NCBI RefSeq assembly: GCF_007673235.1
Contig: NZ_VDZH01000003.1
Span: 407,168-471,167, forward strand
Direction of reading: 5' to 3'
Source of the DNA: Curtobacterium pusillum
GTDB taxonomy: Bacteria; Actinomycetota; Actinomycetes; Actinomycetales; Microbacteriaceae
DNA length: 64,000 nt
Notes under the pieces: generated by a model
The model's input: only the letters and a program-made list of their open reading frames with translations
Told to the model about the DNA's origin: nothing
The model's database searches: none
Made by a program: the position numbers and the translations under genes
Shown here: positions 52,610-62,061 of the stretch, piece after piece
Position numbering within the stretch: the stretch's first letter is position 1
Layout: each line of letters begins with the position of its first letter

Positions 52610-53181
52610 ATGAGCGTACGGATGGGCGTACTCGCGCTGCTGGTGGGGGGACCCGGCTACGGGTACCAGCTCCGGGGGGAGTTCGAGCACCGGACCGGGG
52701 GCAGCTGGCCGCTGAACATCGGCCAGGTCTACACGACGCTCGACCGTCTGGAACGGGACGGCCTCGTGGCCCGCGGCGACGCCGACGACGACGGACACGT
52801 CGTCTACACGGCGACCGACGCGGGTCGCGAGGCAGTGGCGCGCTGGTTCAGCGAACCGGTCCCGGCCAAGCGCGGACGCGACGAGCTCGCGATCAAGTTC
52901 GCCCTCGCCGTCACCGTGCCCGGCGTCGACGTCACGCACCTCGTGCAGGTGCAGCGCGCGGCGGCCGTGCGGAACCTGCAGGACCTCACCCGGCTGAAGC
53001 GGGGCACGGACCCGGCGGAGGACCTCGCGTGGTCGCTCGTCCTCGAGGCGATGCTGTTCCAGGCGGAAGCCGAGGTGCGCTGGCTCGACCACGTGGAGTC
53101 GAGCGTCGCCCGGTACCGGCCGAACGAGCATCCCGCTCCGGTCGACGCACCGGCGTCCGACGCGACCGTCCGGAGCGCCCG

Positions 53182-53185
<4 letters not shown>
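52610..53185 (+). CDS. PadR family transcriptional regulator
   Basis: 191 aa. The PadR winged helix shows GVLALLVGGPGYGYQLRGEF, NIGQVYTTLDRLERDGLV and HVVYTATDAGREAVARWF. The C-terminal part is the Vir_act_alpha_C-like dimerisation helix. First gene of a PadR-ATPase-permease operon, coupled to the ATPase gene by a GTGA overlap. It probably represses this exporter operon until a substrate is bound. Confidence 0.92.
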
Positions 53186-53906
<721 letters not shown>

Positions 53907-53910
<4 letters not shown>

Positions 53911-56741
53911 GCGCGCGTCGGCGCCGAGCCGACGTCGACCAGCCCCGTGTCCGCACGCCGTTCGCACTCCGACCGGCGCTCCGGCTCGGGCGACGTCTGG
54001 CGTTCGCGAAGGTCGGGCGTGCGGCGCTCATCGTCGCGCTGATCGGGATCCCGACGGCCGGGTTCGCCGCGGTGTCCGTCGTGGTGCAGTCCACGCAGCC
54101 GACCACGACCGAACAGCTCGGGTACGACCTCGGGCACGCGGCCGCGCAGATGCGGGCGATGGGCCCCGACCTGCCGGGCATGCGGCAGGACCCGGTCGCC
54201 TGGCAGTACTCCGAGGCAGCGAAGGGCAGCCCCGCGTCGAAGGCCGAGGGCGACCTCCGCTACGCGAACGTCCTCGACCACGTGCCGGCGGGCGCGGTGT
54301 CGATCCCGGTCGGGTCCGCGTCGATCGTGCTCTCCGGGCCGAAGGGTCCGATCGGGCTCATGGCCGTCGAGGGTGCGGTGTGGTCGAAGGTGCTCGCGGG
54401 GCACTGGCAGGTGCTCGAGGGCACCGCACCGACCGACCGCGACGAGCTCATGGTGACGCCGGCGACCCTGGCACGGCTGGGGGCGTCGATCGGGGACACC
54501 GTCGACCTGACCGACCCGGTCACGAAGCGGTTCACCATCACCGGGACGATGCGCGACCTCGGCTCCGACCCGGGCGAGCAGGGTGTCTTCCTGCCGTGGG
54601 GCACCACGCTCTCGCCGACCACCGGGGAGGACACGCGCGGCGTCTCCGACGTCACGGTCTACCTGGCGTCCGACGCACCGACGTGGTCGGAGATCCGACA
54701 GCTGAACGCGCACGGGATCGTCGTCCAGTCCCGCCCCGTCGTCCTCGACCCGCCGGACGAGCGGTTCCCTGCCGCGCAGCGGAACTCGTCCCTCGGCTGG
54801 TACCTCGGGGCGATGGCGCTGCTCGGGGTCTTCGCGATGTTCGAGGTCGCCCTGCTCGCCGGGGCCGCGTTCCTGGTCGGGACCCGGGCGGACACCCGCT
54901 CGTACGCGATCGTGACGAGCGTCGGTGGGGACCGTCGGTTCGTGCGGACGATCGTGGCCGGGTCCGGGCTCGTGCTCGGCGTCACCGGGGCGGTGCTCGG
55001 CGTCGCACTCGGCACCGGGATCGGCGCGCTGGCGTTCCGTCTGGTCGACAACGGCAACGTCAGCACCTGGCCGGGCCTGCACGTCCCCGGGTTCCTGCTG
55101 CTCGCGATCGGTGCGGCCGGGGTGCTCGCCGGGCTCGTGGCCGCGCTGGTCGCCGCGCGGGCCGCCACCCGGATCAACGTGCTCGCCGCGCTGCGCGGAT
55201 CCCTCCGACCGGCGCAGGTGAACCCCCGCGCCGAGCGTCGACGACGCGTCTGGGCACCGGTGCTCATCGTCGTCGGCACGGTGATGACCCTCGCGTGCGG
55301 CGTCGGGGTCCTGCTGCTCAACGACCGTCCGGTGCAGGGCGACGACTACGCCTGGGTCGCGGGGGCGGGCGTCGCGATCGGCCCGTGCCTCGTGCAGGTC
55401 GGCGTCGCGATGTGCTCGCCGTGGCTCCTCGCGCTCGTCGCCCGCCTGTCGACCCGGCTCGGGCTGTCGGCACGCCTCGCTGCGCGGGACGCTCGACGGA
55501 ACCCGGTCCGGACCGTCCCGGTGCTCGCGAGTGTGATGAGCGTCGTGTTCGTGGCCTCGGTCGCGATCACGTGGAGCGCGTCCTCGCACGCGCAGTTCGT
55601 CCGCGACTACGAGTACCGGACGGCGGTCGGCGTCGCCACCGCATCGGTGTCGGTCACCGACGACCAGGGCAACGCGACCGGCTACGACGCCGCCCTCACC
55701 GCCCGCGCGGCGAAGGTCGTGGCCGGAGTGCTCACCCACGACAGGGTGCGGGTGCTGGGCGCCGTGTCCGAGCAGGCCGGTGAGGTCCCCTCGACGGTCA
55801 CCCTCCCGCACGACTGGGGGACGCGGGAGTGCCCGGCGAACGACACGACCTCGTGCTCGGCGTACCTGCAGTCCCAGGACGACTCGACGCCGCACATCTG
55901 GACGGGCACGGTCGACGACTACGCCCTGCTGACCGGACACCGTCCGTCCGCGACCGTCCGTGACGCGCTGACCTCCGGCAAGGCGGTGTCGCTCTGGCCG
56001 GAGTACGCGCACGACGGCGCCGTGCAGATCGACACCTTCCACGACCAGACCTGGGACAGCATGACGACGACGTCGGGTGACCGACCGGACGCCACGACGA
56101 CGATCCCCGCCGTGCTCGACGTGCAGTCGCCGCGGATCCAGGTCGGCGTCTTCATGACCCGCGAGACCGCCGAGCGGTACCGCGTGCCGGCCGTCGACGG
56201 GATGCTCGTGACGACGCAGCCGACCGAGCTCACCCCGACGCAGTGGGACGAACTGTCCTCGGCGTGGCAGAGCCAGGGCGGCCTCGACCGCGACCGGTGG
56301 GGTGGCCCGACGTTCATGTACGAGACCGGTCCGGTGGACGCGCAGGGCGTGGTGAAGGCGCTCGTGCTCGCACTCGCCGCTGCCGTGACGATCGGCGCGA
56401 CGGCGGTCGCCATCGGACTCGCACGCTCGGACGGGCGCCGTGACGACGAGGTGCTCGACTCGGTCGGTGCAGCCCCGGTCCTCCGGCGTCGGGTGTCGGC
56501 CTGGCAGGCGGCGATCCTCACCACGGTCGGCGCGGTGATCGGCACCCTGCTCGGGCTGCTGCCGATCCGGGCGCTCACGCTGCGCTTCACGGCGGGTCCG
56601 GTCGGGACGTCGCACATGCCGTTCGTCGCGGACTGGCCGTTCCTCGCGTTGCTCGCCGTCGGCCTGCCCCTGCTGGTGACGGTGGGGACGTGGCTGACGG
56701 CGGGCCGCAGCCGACGGGTCGCGGTGCGTCGCGCACTCTGA
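53907..56741 (+). CDS. FtsX-family ABC transporter permease, large
   Basis: 944 aa, twice the size of the MacB-like permease earlier in this window. One N-terminal helix (LIVALIGIPTAGFAAVSVVV), a large outer domain (residues 60-300), a first FtsX core with three helices (300-420), a middle pair, a second outer domain (about 560-780) and a last FtsX core (ALVLALAAAVTIGATAVAIGL onward). Such duplicated permeases export peptides or respond to antibiotics. The start overlaps the ATPase stop. Confidence 0.9.
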
Positions 56742-56752
56742 CGCGGCCCCAC

Positions 56753-56800
56753 ACCGGACTGGAGGCACGGGGCGGCGCCGCCACGCGCCTCCGGGCCGGT
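56753..56800. repeat. Dispersed intergenic palindrome, copy 8 (diverged)
   Basis: ACCGGACTGGAGGC and GCCTCCGGGCCGGT pair with two mismatches; the centre is rearranged to GGCGGCGCCGCC. It lies 11 nt after the permease stop and 14 nt before the next, convergent, gene end. Confidence 0.75.
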
Positions 56801-56814
56801 GCGACCCGGCCCCG

Positions 56815-57258
56815 TCAGGAACGGGCGCCGGGCTGCACGACCATGAGGACGGCGACCGCCACCCACACGAGGTTGAACAGACCGACGAGGAGCGCGAGTC
56901 GACGCGGTGACGCGGCCGTGCCGTTGCCCCGGAGCACCTCGCGCTGCTCCGGCAGCACCCCGAACGCCAGGATCGCGGCCGCCACCGCCGTGAGTCCGAT
57001 CGACACGAGCAGCCAGACCTCGCCGAGGGAGTCCAGCTCGTACGCCAGCGCCACACCGAACGTCGGGACCGCGAGCGACACGATCGAGTAGACGTGGCAG
57101 ATCCGGTGGAGGACCGTCGCGACCGCCCGCGCCCCCGGGTCGGCGGCGTCGGTGACGAGCGCACGAGCCGGCTTCGGGAACAGGCTGCCGGCGACCGAGA
57201 CCGGCCCCAGGGTGAGGAGCGCCGCCACCACGTGGACGGTGAGGAGGACGCTGGACAT
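56815..57258 (-). CDS. DUF2269-like membrane protein
   Basis: 147 aa, four membrane helices: VLLTVHVVAALLTLGPVSVAG, YSIVSLAVPTFGVALAY, VWLLVSIGLTAVAAAILAFG and LALLVGLFNLVWVAVAVLMVV. The LLTVHVVAA...GPVxVA opening resembles DUF2269; I am not certain of the family. Leaderless ATG, 7 nt after TAGGCT (57266-57271). Confidence 0.7.
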   Translation of the reverse strand: MSSVLLTVHVVAALLTLGPVSVAGSLFPKPARALVTDAADPGARAVATVLHRICHVYSIVSLAVPTFGVALAYELDSLGEVWLLVSIGLTAVAAAILAFGVLPEQREVLRGNGTAASPRRLALLVGLFNLVWVAVAVLMVVQPGARS

Positions 57259-57377
57259 CCGCACCAGCCTAGGGCGTGGGCGAAGCTGGGAGCGGCCGCG
57301 AGGACCCACAGCGAACGCCGTGGTTCCCCAGGTCTGGGGGCTGGTACCGAGCGCCGATCCGGGGGATACCTGATGTC

Positions 57378-58172
57378 GTGTCCCGCACCCGTCGGCTCGC
57401 CCTGATCGCGAGCATCGTCACCGCCGCCTGCCTCGTCGCTGGTGGCTCCTTCGTCGTCGGCTCCGCCGTCTTCGGCACCGCACGGTCGGCCACCGCCGAG
57501 AACGCGACCGCGGGCCTGTCCGTCCCCGGTGCCCGCGTCACCCTGGCACCGGTGGAGCGGGCGGACACCAGCATCCCGGTACGCGAGCAGGTCGTGACCG
57601 GTGCCCTCGGCGACCGCGGCCGCTCCGGCGCCGTCACCTTCGCGTACGCCGGCGACTCGATCACGGCCCGGCCCGACTCCTGGTTGCACGTCATCGAGTC
57701 CGACGCGCGCCTGCACGCCGTCGGCGGGTACGCGCACAGCGGCTACCGGGCGGACCAGGTGCTCCACGAGATCGGCCCGGTGCCGACGGCGGACGTCCTG
57801 GTGGTCGAACTCGGAACGAACGACGTCAACCAGGCGGTCCCGACGGCGACCACGATCGCGAACGTCGACGCCGTCGTGCGGAAGGTCGGCGCACAGCACG
57901 TCCTGGTCGTCGCCGGGCCGCCGTCGGACTGGACGAGCAGCCACTGGGGTGCCGACCGCCGCGCCGGGCAGCTCGTCCTGAGTCGGGCACTCGAGCGGGA
58001 CGCGATCGAGCACGGCTGGTCGTACGCCGATCCGTTCACGGCGTTCCGGCAGGCGGACGGCGCCTGGGTGCGCGGTTCCTCGCCGGACGGCATCCACGGG
58101 ACGGCGGCGACCAACGTCGGGATCGCACGGGAGATGGCCTCGGCGATCACCGCGGCCGCACGCCGAGACTGA
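57378..58172 (+). CDS. SGNH/GDSL hydrolase family protein
   Basis: 264 aa. An N-terminal hydrophobic helix (LALIASIVTAACLVAGGSFVVG) suggests an exported or membrane-anchored esterase. The SGNH blocks are complete: YAGDSITAR (Ser), GGYAHSGYRA, VVELGTNDVNQ (Gly-x-Asn-Asp) and DGIHGTAATN (Asp-x-x-His). It could deacetylate a cell-wall sugar; unproven. The GTG start is chosen because the preceding 34 codons look unlike a signal region. Confidence 0.82.
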   Translation: MSRTRRLALIASIVTAACLVAGGSFVVGSAVFGTARSATAENATAGLSVPGARVTLAPVERADTSIPVREQVVTGALGDRGRSGAVTFAYAGDSITARPDSWLHVIESDARLHAVGGYAHSGYRADQVLHEIGPVPTADVLVVELGTNDVNQAVPTATTIANVDAVVRKVGAQHVLVVAGPPSDWTSSHWGADRRAGQLVLSRALERDAIEHGWSYADPFTAFRQADGAWVRGSSPDGIHGTAATNVGIAREMASAITAAARRD

Positions 58173-58183
58173 CCGTCACCGAC

Positions 58184-58245
58184 TACAAAGAACCTGCTGC
58201 AAAGAAGTACTTGCAAAGAGTTCTTTGCAGTCGTACTCTCGAGGC
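58184..58245 (+). promoter_or_regulatory. Promoter and TGCAAAGA operator of ArsR-like gene
   Basis: -35 TTGCAA (58211-58216), 17-bp spacer, -10 TACTCT (58234-58239), 6 nt, ATG: the clearest complete promoter in the window. Over it lie direct repeats ACAAAGAA (58185), GCAAAGAA (58199) and GCAAAGAG (58212), and an inverted partner, so CTGCAAAGAA (58197-58206) faces TTCTTTGCAG (58221-58230). Confidence 0.7.
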
Positions 58246-58839
58246 ATGGCCCCCGAAGCACGCGTCCTCGACCTCCCGTCGATGAAGGCGCTCAACCATC
58301 CACTGCGCACCGAGCTCTTCAACGAGCTCGCCGCGCACGGTCCGGCGACGGCCACCACCCTCGCCGAACGGGTCGGGGAGTCAACCGGCTCGACCAGTTA
58401 CCACCTCCGCCAACTCGAGAAGCACGGCTTCATAGAGGAGGTCGAGGGCCGCGGCAACGGCCGTGAGCGCTGGTGGCGCCGGGTCCCCGTCGCCGTGCAC
58501 TCCGGTGGCACGACCGGTCCGCAGTCGCCCGCGGGCATCGCGGCCGCGAGACTGCTGGCGAACGGGTCGAACGAGTTCTCCGAGCAGCTGATCCGCGAGT
58601 TCCTCGCGCGCGACCAGGAGACGCTCGACCCCGCCTGGCGCGATGCGAGCGAGTTCTCCACCGCGATCATGCGGCTCACCCCGGACGAGGTCGTCGAACT
58701 CACCGACGGCATCCACGCCCTCATCGACACATTCCGCACCCGGCATGTGCTCGACGACACCACGGTCGAGGGCACCGAACGTGTCTTCCTCCGCCTCGCA
58801 GCACTGCCCGTCCTCGACGACGAAGAGCAAGGATCATGA
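58246..58839 (+). CDS. ArsR-like winged-helix transcriptional regulator
   Basis: 197 aa. Winged helix: LNHPLRTELFNELAAHGPAT, ERVGESTGSTSYHLRQLEKHGFI, then the wing ERWWRRVPVAVH. The C-terminal 100 residues are helical and of unknown ligand. Leaderless. Repeats over its promoter suggest it represses itself. It is coupled by ATGA to a small gene that might be its partner. Confidence 0.88.
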   Translation: MAPEARVLDLPSMKALNHPLRTELFNELAAHGPATATTLAERVGESTGSTSYHLRQLEKHGFIEEVEGRGNGRERWWRRVPVAVHSGGTTGPQSPAGIAAARLLANGSNEFSEQLIREFLARDQETLDPAWRDASEFSTAIMRLTPDEVVELTDGIHALIDTFRTRHVLDDTTVEGTERVFLRLAALPVLDDEEQGS

Positions 58840-59072
58840 GCGCAGCACTCCACCTCACCGACGTCGGCCCGCTCGAACGGGCCGCCCACCGCATCGGCAC
58901 GGCACTGCTCCGCTGGAGCGAGTCACGTGCCGCCCGGGTCGAGTTCCGGTCCGGGCCCGTCACGGCCCCCGACCGCACGACAGCACGCCTCGCCTTCGAG
59001 CAGCGCACCGCCCTGGAGGCACGCCACCGGCACTGGGACACGCTCACCGCCGACGCACCCCGGGTCCGCTGA
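58836..59072 (+). CDS. Small hypothetical protein coupled to ArsR-like gene
   Basis: 78 aa, basic, predicted mostly helical: LERAAHRIGTALLRWSESRA then RTALEARHRHWDTLTA. No membrane segment, no domain known to me. The ATG overlaps the regulator stop (ATGA at 58836-58839), the best evidence that it is translated. It may be a partner or ligand of the regulator, by position only. Confidence 0.65.
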   Translation: MSAALHLTDVGPLERAAHRIGTALLRWSESRAARVEFRSGPVTAPDRTTARLAFEQRTALEARHRHWDTLTADAPRVR

Positions 59073-59098
59073 CCGCGGTCGGGCCCGACGGGTCGGCC

Positions 59099-60214
59099 TC
59101 AGCCGCCGACGCAGAACGACTCGACGGCGACGTGCACACCGTCGGGCCCGCCGCCGAGTCGCATCCGCTCGACGGCGGCATCGGCCCGGAGCGGCATGAC
59201 GAGGTCGGTCCCCATGGCCCGGTCGACCGCGGCGTAGCCCGCCGACTCCCAGCCGGCCAGCACGCGCGGAGCGAGGTCCTGCGGCCGCACGCTCGGCAGC
59301 ACGAGCGCCCCGGTCCACCGCCGCCCCTCGCCGTCGCACCGTTCCTCCGTCAGGACCACGGGTGGCGATTCCGCTCGCGCCGGGGTCGGCGAGGAAAGGT
59401 CGTCGAGCGGACCGGCCCAGCGGATCGTGTCGTCGAGCAGTGTGCGGGTGCCGTTCTGGACCACGGCGGCGTCGAGGCTCGTCGAGGTCACCGGCGTCGG
59501 CCCCGGCCACTCGGGCTCCGGCGTCCGCGCCGGGGCGGACGACGTCGCATACCCGGGTCGGGACAGCAGCGACGCATCCGGCAGGCCGCTGCCCGCGAAG
59601 AGTGGACCGATCGCGATCGCGCCCGTCAGTGCGACCGCGACGACGGCGTCCGCCGGCCAGGTGGTCATGATCGACGGGAGCTCGGCCTCGGGGATCCCCC
59701 GGTGTCGTCGCCACCGCAGCGTCAGCGAGGCGGTCAGGAACGCCGCACCCGCCAGCACGACGGGGAGTTCGACGAACAGCGGGAGGACACCGAGCCCGAC
59801 GGCCCACCAGGTCGCCGGGAGCGCGGTCGCGACCGCCATCGTGCCGTAGGCCGCGACGAGCAGACCGGTCTCACGCTCAGGGAGCCGCTCGTGGTAACCC
59901 GTCCTGCGGGTTGCGATCCAGACGGCCGCAGCCACGGCGTTGACGGCGACCCCGATCCGACCGAACTCGAGGCCGACGAACTGCCCGAACCCCCACCCGA
60001 CGATCGTGTCGGGGTACGGGCCGTCGAGCTCGTACCGCGTGTGCCCGTACAGGTGCAGCAGCACGAGCACGCCGCCGATGCCGAGCAGGAAGAGCGCCCA
60101 CGACCACCTCGGGACACCGAGGCGCCTGAGGGCCGCGGCGGCGAAGAGCACTGCGGCGGGCATCAGCAGGAGCAGCGCCGTGCCGGCCGCTGCGTCGAAG
60201 GCGTCGGGGTCCAC
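59099..60214 (-). CDS. Hypothetical multi-pass membrane protein
   Basis: 371 aa. Five to six membrane helices in the first 215 residues (LLLLMPAAVLFAAAALRRLG, WALFLLGIGGVLVLLHLYG, VAVNAVAAAVWIATRR and others), then an outer domain of about 150 residues with a Pro/Thr linker and two Cys (ERCDGEG; ESFCVGG near the end) that could pair. No family recognised. Leaderless GTG, 6 nt after TAGCGT (60221-60226). Confidence 0.7.
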   Translation of the reverse strand: MDPDAFDAAAGTALLLLMPAAVLFAAAALRRLGVPRWSWALFLLGIGGVLVLLHLYGHTRYELDGPYPDTIVGWGFGQFVGLEFGRIGVAVNAVAAAVWIATRRTGYHERLPERETGLLVAAYGTMAVATALPATWWAVGLGVLPLFVELPVVLAGAAFLTASLTLRWRRHRGIPEAELPSIMTTWPADAVVAVALTGAIAIGPLFAGSGLPDASLLSRPGYATSSAPARTPEPEWPGPTPVTSTSLDAAVVQNGTRTLLDDTIRWAGPLDDLSSPTPARAESPPVVLTEERCDGEGRRWTGALVLPSVRPQDLAPRVLAGWESAGYAAVDRAMGTDLVMPLRADAAVERMRLGGGPDGVHVAVESFCVGG

Positions 60215-60264
60215 GTCGCGACGCTACGAGTCCGACCTCGGCGCGGCAGAGTCAGGACGGAGGA

Positions 60265-60597
60265 CTACGTCCGACGGCCCATCGGGATCGGCTCCTCGGC
60301 GAGGACGACCTCGGGGTCCATCGGGATCGCGCCCTGGATGCGCGGGTCGCCGTCGACCCAGTCGACCGGGACGCCCGTGGCCTCCAGCCCCGCGACACTG
60401 AGGTCGATGCGGAGCAGGGGGATCGACAGGTCGCCGAACCGTTCGGTGACGACGGCGCCGACCCGCTCGGGGAGGGTCGCCCGGACGTAGCCGCCCGGCT
60501 CGAGCGGCACGCCACGCGTCGCCACCTCGTATTCGCCGAACCCGCGGCTCATCTCCCAGTCGTCGGCGATCGCCACGTGGCACACGACGTCGGTCAT
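60265..60597 (-). CDS. DUF952-like protein
   Basis: 110 aa. VVCHVAIADDWEMSRGFGEYEV at the start and LLRIDLSVAGLEATGVPVDWVDG later suit DUF952, but the usual EGFIHCS motif is replaced by PGGYVRATL, so a diverged member. GGAGGA precedes the ATG (6 nt before it). Divergent from a TetR gene with a shared palindrome, so probably under its control. Confidence 0.7.
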   Translation of the reverse strand: MTDVVCHVAIADDWEMSRGFGEYEVATRGVPLEPGGYVRATLPERVGAVVTERFGDLSIPLLRIDLSVAGLEATGVPVDWVDGDPRIQGAIPMDPEVVLAEEPIPMGRRT

Positions 60598-60610
60598 GGA
60601 TCCTCCTCGC

Positions 60611-60645
60611 TAATGACACGTGACCGTATCATTACCGAGTAGGCT
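60611..60645. promoter_or_regulatory. TetR operator and promoter
   Basis: TAATGA (60611-60616) and TCATTA (60629-60634) end a 24-bp imperfect palindrome between the two divergent genes. The TetR -10 box TAGGCT is at 60640-60645, 6 nt before its GTG. A repressor here could block both genes. Confidence 0.55.
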
Positions 60646-60651
60646 GGGATC

Positions 60652-61194
60652 GTGACGAAGCGAGGACGACCGACCGCCGACGAACGTGCCGCCCGGGACG
60701 AGCGGGTCCTCGACGTCGCGACCGACCTGTTCCTGTCGCACGGCTTCGCAGGTGTGACGCTCGACCGGGTAGCTGCCGACGCCGGGGTCACGAAGCGGAC
60801 CCTCTACGTCTCCGTCGGGGACAAGCACGCGCTGCTCCGCGCCGTCGTCCGCCGGCAGCACACCTACGCCGAGGAGCCGACGGGTGACCTCGAATCGACC
60901 GCCGCGGGGATCGCGCGTGCGCTGCTGACCGATCGGGCCGTCGCGCTCCACCGTCTGGTGATCGCGGAGGCCGGACGGTCCCCGGAGCTGGCGCGGGAGT
61001 TCCACGAGGCCGGCCCGCTCGCGGCGCAGGCAGCCCTCGTCCGGGCCGGCGCGACCCCGGAGACCGCCGCGGAGCTCTTCACGCTGCTGCTCGGGGAACT
61101 CCACCGCGAGCGGCTGCTCGGCCTGGCACCGGAGCCGACGGCCGACCAGGTCGCGGCGCGCGCCTCGCGGGCCGTCGCGCTGCTCTCGACGTGA
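60652..61194 (+). CDS. TetR family transcriptional regulator
   Basis: 180 aa. HTH: VLDVATDLFLSHGFAGVTLD then VAADAGVTKRTLYVSVGDKHAL. C-terminal domain of the TetR_C type with no inducer evident. Leaderless GTG. Divergent from the DUF952-like gene, its probable target along with itself. Confidence 0.9.
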   Translation: MTKRGRPTADERAARDERVLDVATDLFLSHGFAGVTLDRVAADAGVTKRTLYVSVGDKHALLRAVVRRQHTYAEEPTGDLESTAAGIARALLTDRAVALHRLVIAEAGRSPELAREFHEAGPLAAQAALVRAGATPETAAELFTLLLGELHRERLLGLAPEPTADQVAARASRAVALLST

Positions 61195-61200
61195 CCCGCT

Positions 61201-61247
61201 GACGGACGGGAGGCGCGTGGCAGGTCCCCACGCGCCTCCAGGCCGTC
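61201..61247. repeat. Dispersed intergenic palindrome, copy 9
   Basis: 20-nt arms starting GACGGACGGGAGGCGCG and ending CGCGCCTCCAGGCCGTC with two mismatches, 7-nt centre. It begins 6 nt after the TetR stop and reaches the stop codon of the convergent SDR gene, so the final arm overlaps coding sequence by 2 nt. Confidence 0.88.
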
Positions 61248-61911
61248 ACTCGGGGAGCGGCTCCGCGTACGTGCGGAAGTCGCCGCGCTCGGTGTGGATC
61301 GCCCACAGGCGGTCCGCGATCGACTCGCCGGAGTGGTCCGGCTGCCCGTCGTCGATCCCGAACGGGATGATGAGCTGCCCGACGTGCACCTGCTCGTCGC
61401 GGACCGCGTCGTGCAGGAGCTGCGCGTAGGCGCTCTCGCCCGCGAAGGCGACGGACGTGCCGGTGACCCGCGCGCCCGGGCGGACGGCACTGCCGCCGTT
61501 CACGAACAGGATCGTGCCGCGGCCGATCGCACGCATGCCCGGCAGGACCTGGCGGACCGCGTTGACCGAGCCGTAGACCGAGAACTCGATCGGGCCGACC
61601 AGGTCCTCCGCCGTGGTCTCGAGCACCGGACGCATGTACTCCTTCGCGGGCAGCGGGCTGTACTGCAGCACCTCGATCGGGCCGAGCTGCTCGGTGGCAC
61701 GCTCGAGCGCGCCGCGGAGCGAGTCACCGTCCCGGACGTTCGCGGCGAACCCGGCAGCGGTGAGGCCCTGCTCCCGCAACGACGCGGCGAGGCCGTCGAG
61801 GCGGTCCTGGTTGCGGGAGACGAGGGCGATCGAGAAGCCCTCGCGGCCGAAGCGTTCGGCGACGGCGAGGCCGAGGCCCTTGCCGGCTCCGACGATGGCG
61901 ATGGTGGTCAT
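61246..61911 (-). CDS. Atypical short-chain dehydrogenase/reductase
   Basis: 221 aa. The Rossmann glycine motif GAGKGLG opens the protein and ANV is kept (FAANVRDGD). The catalytic YxxxK is not present: the matching place reads GESAYAQLLHDA, with Leu at the Lys position. Either catalysis differs or it binds nucleotide without reducing. GGAAGGA precedes the ATG. Divergent from the sugar dehydrogenase. Confidence 0.83.
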   Translation of the reverse strand: MTTIAIVGAGKGLGLAVAERFGREGFSIALVSRNQDRLDGLAASLREQGLTAAGFAANVRDGDSLRGALERATEQLGPIEVLQYSPLPAKEYMRPVLETTAEDLVGPIEFSVYGSVNAVRQVLPGMRAIGRGTILFVNGGSAVRPGARVTGTSVAFAGESAYAQLLHDAVRDEQVHVGQLIIPFGIDDGQPDHSGESIADRLWAIHTERGDFRTYAEPLPE

Positions 61912-62061
61912 GACGTGGTCCTTCCGGTTGTGACGGCGTCCTGCTCGTGCTCGGACCCGACGGTAGGCCGCGCAGCGCACCGGAGAGGGGTGCGGACAGG
62001 GCCACCCAGCGGATTCCCGATCACGCCGAGTGTGATCGACGCACGAACCGGGAGGAACACC

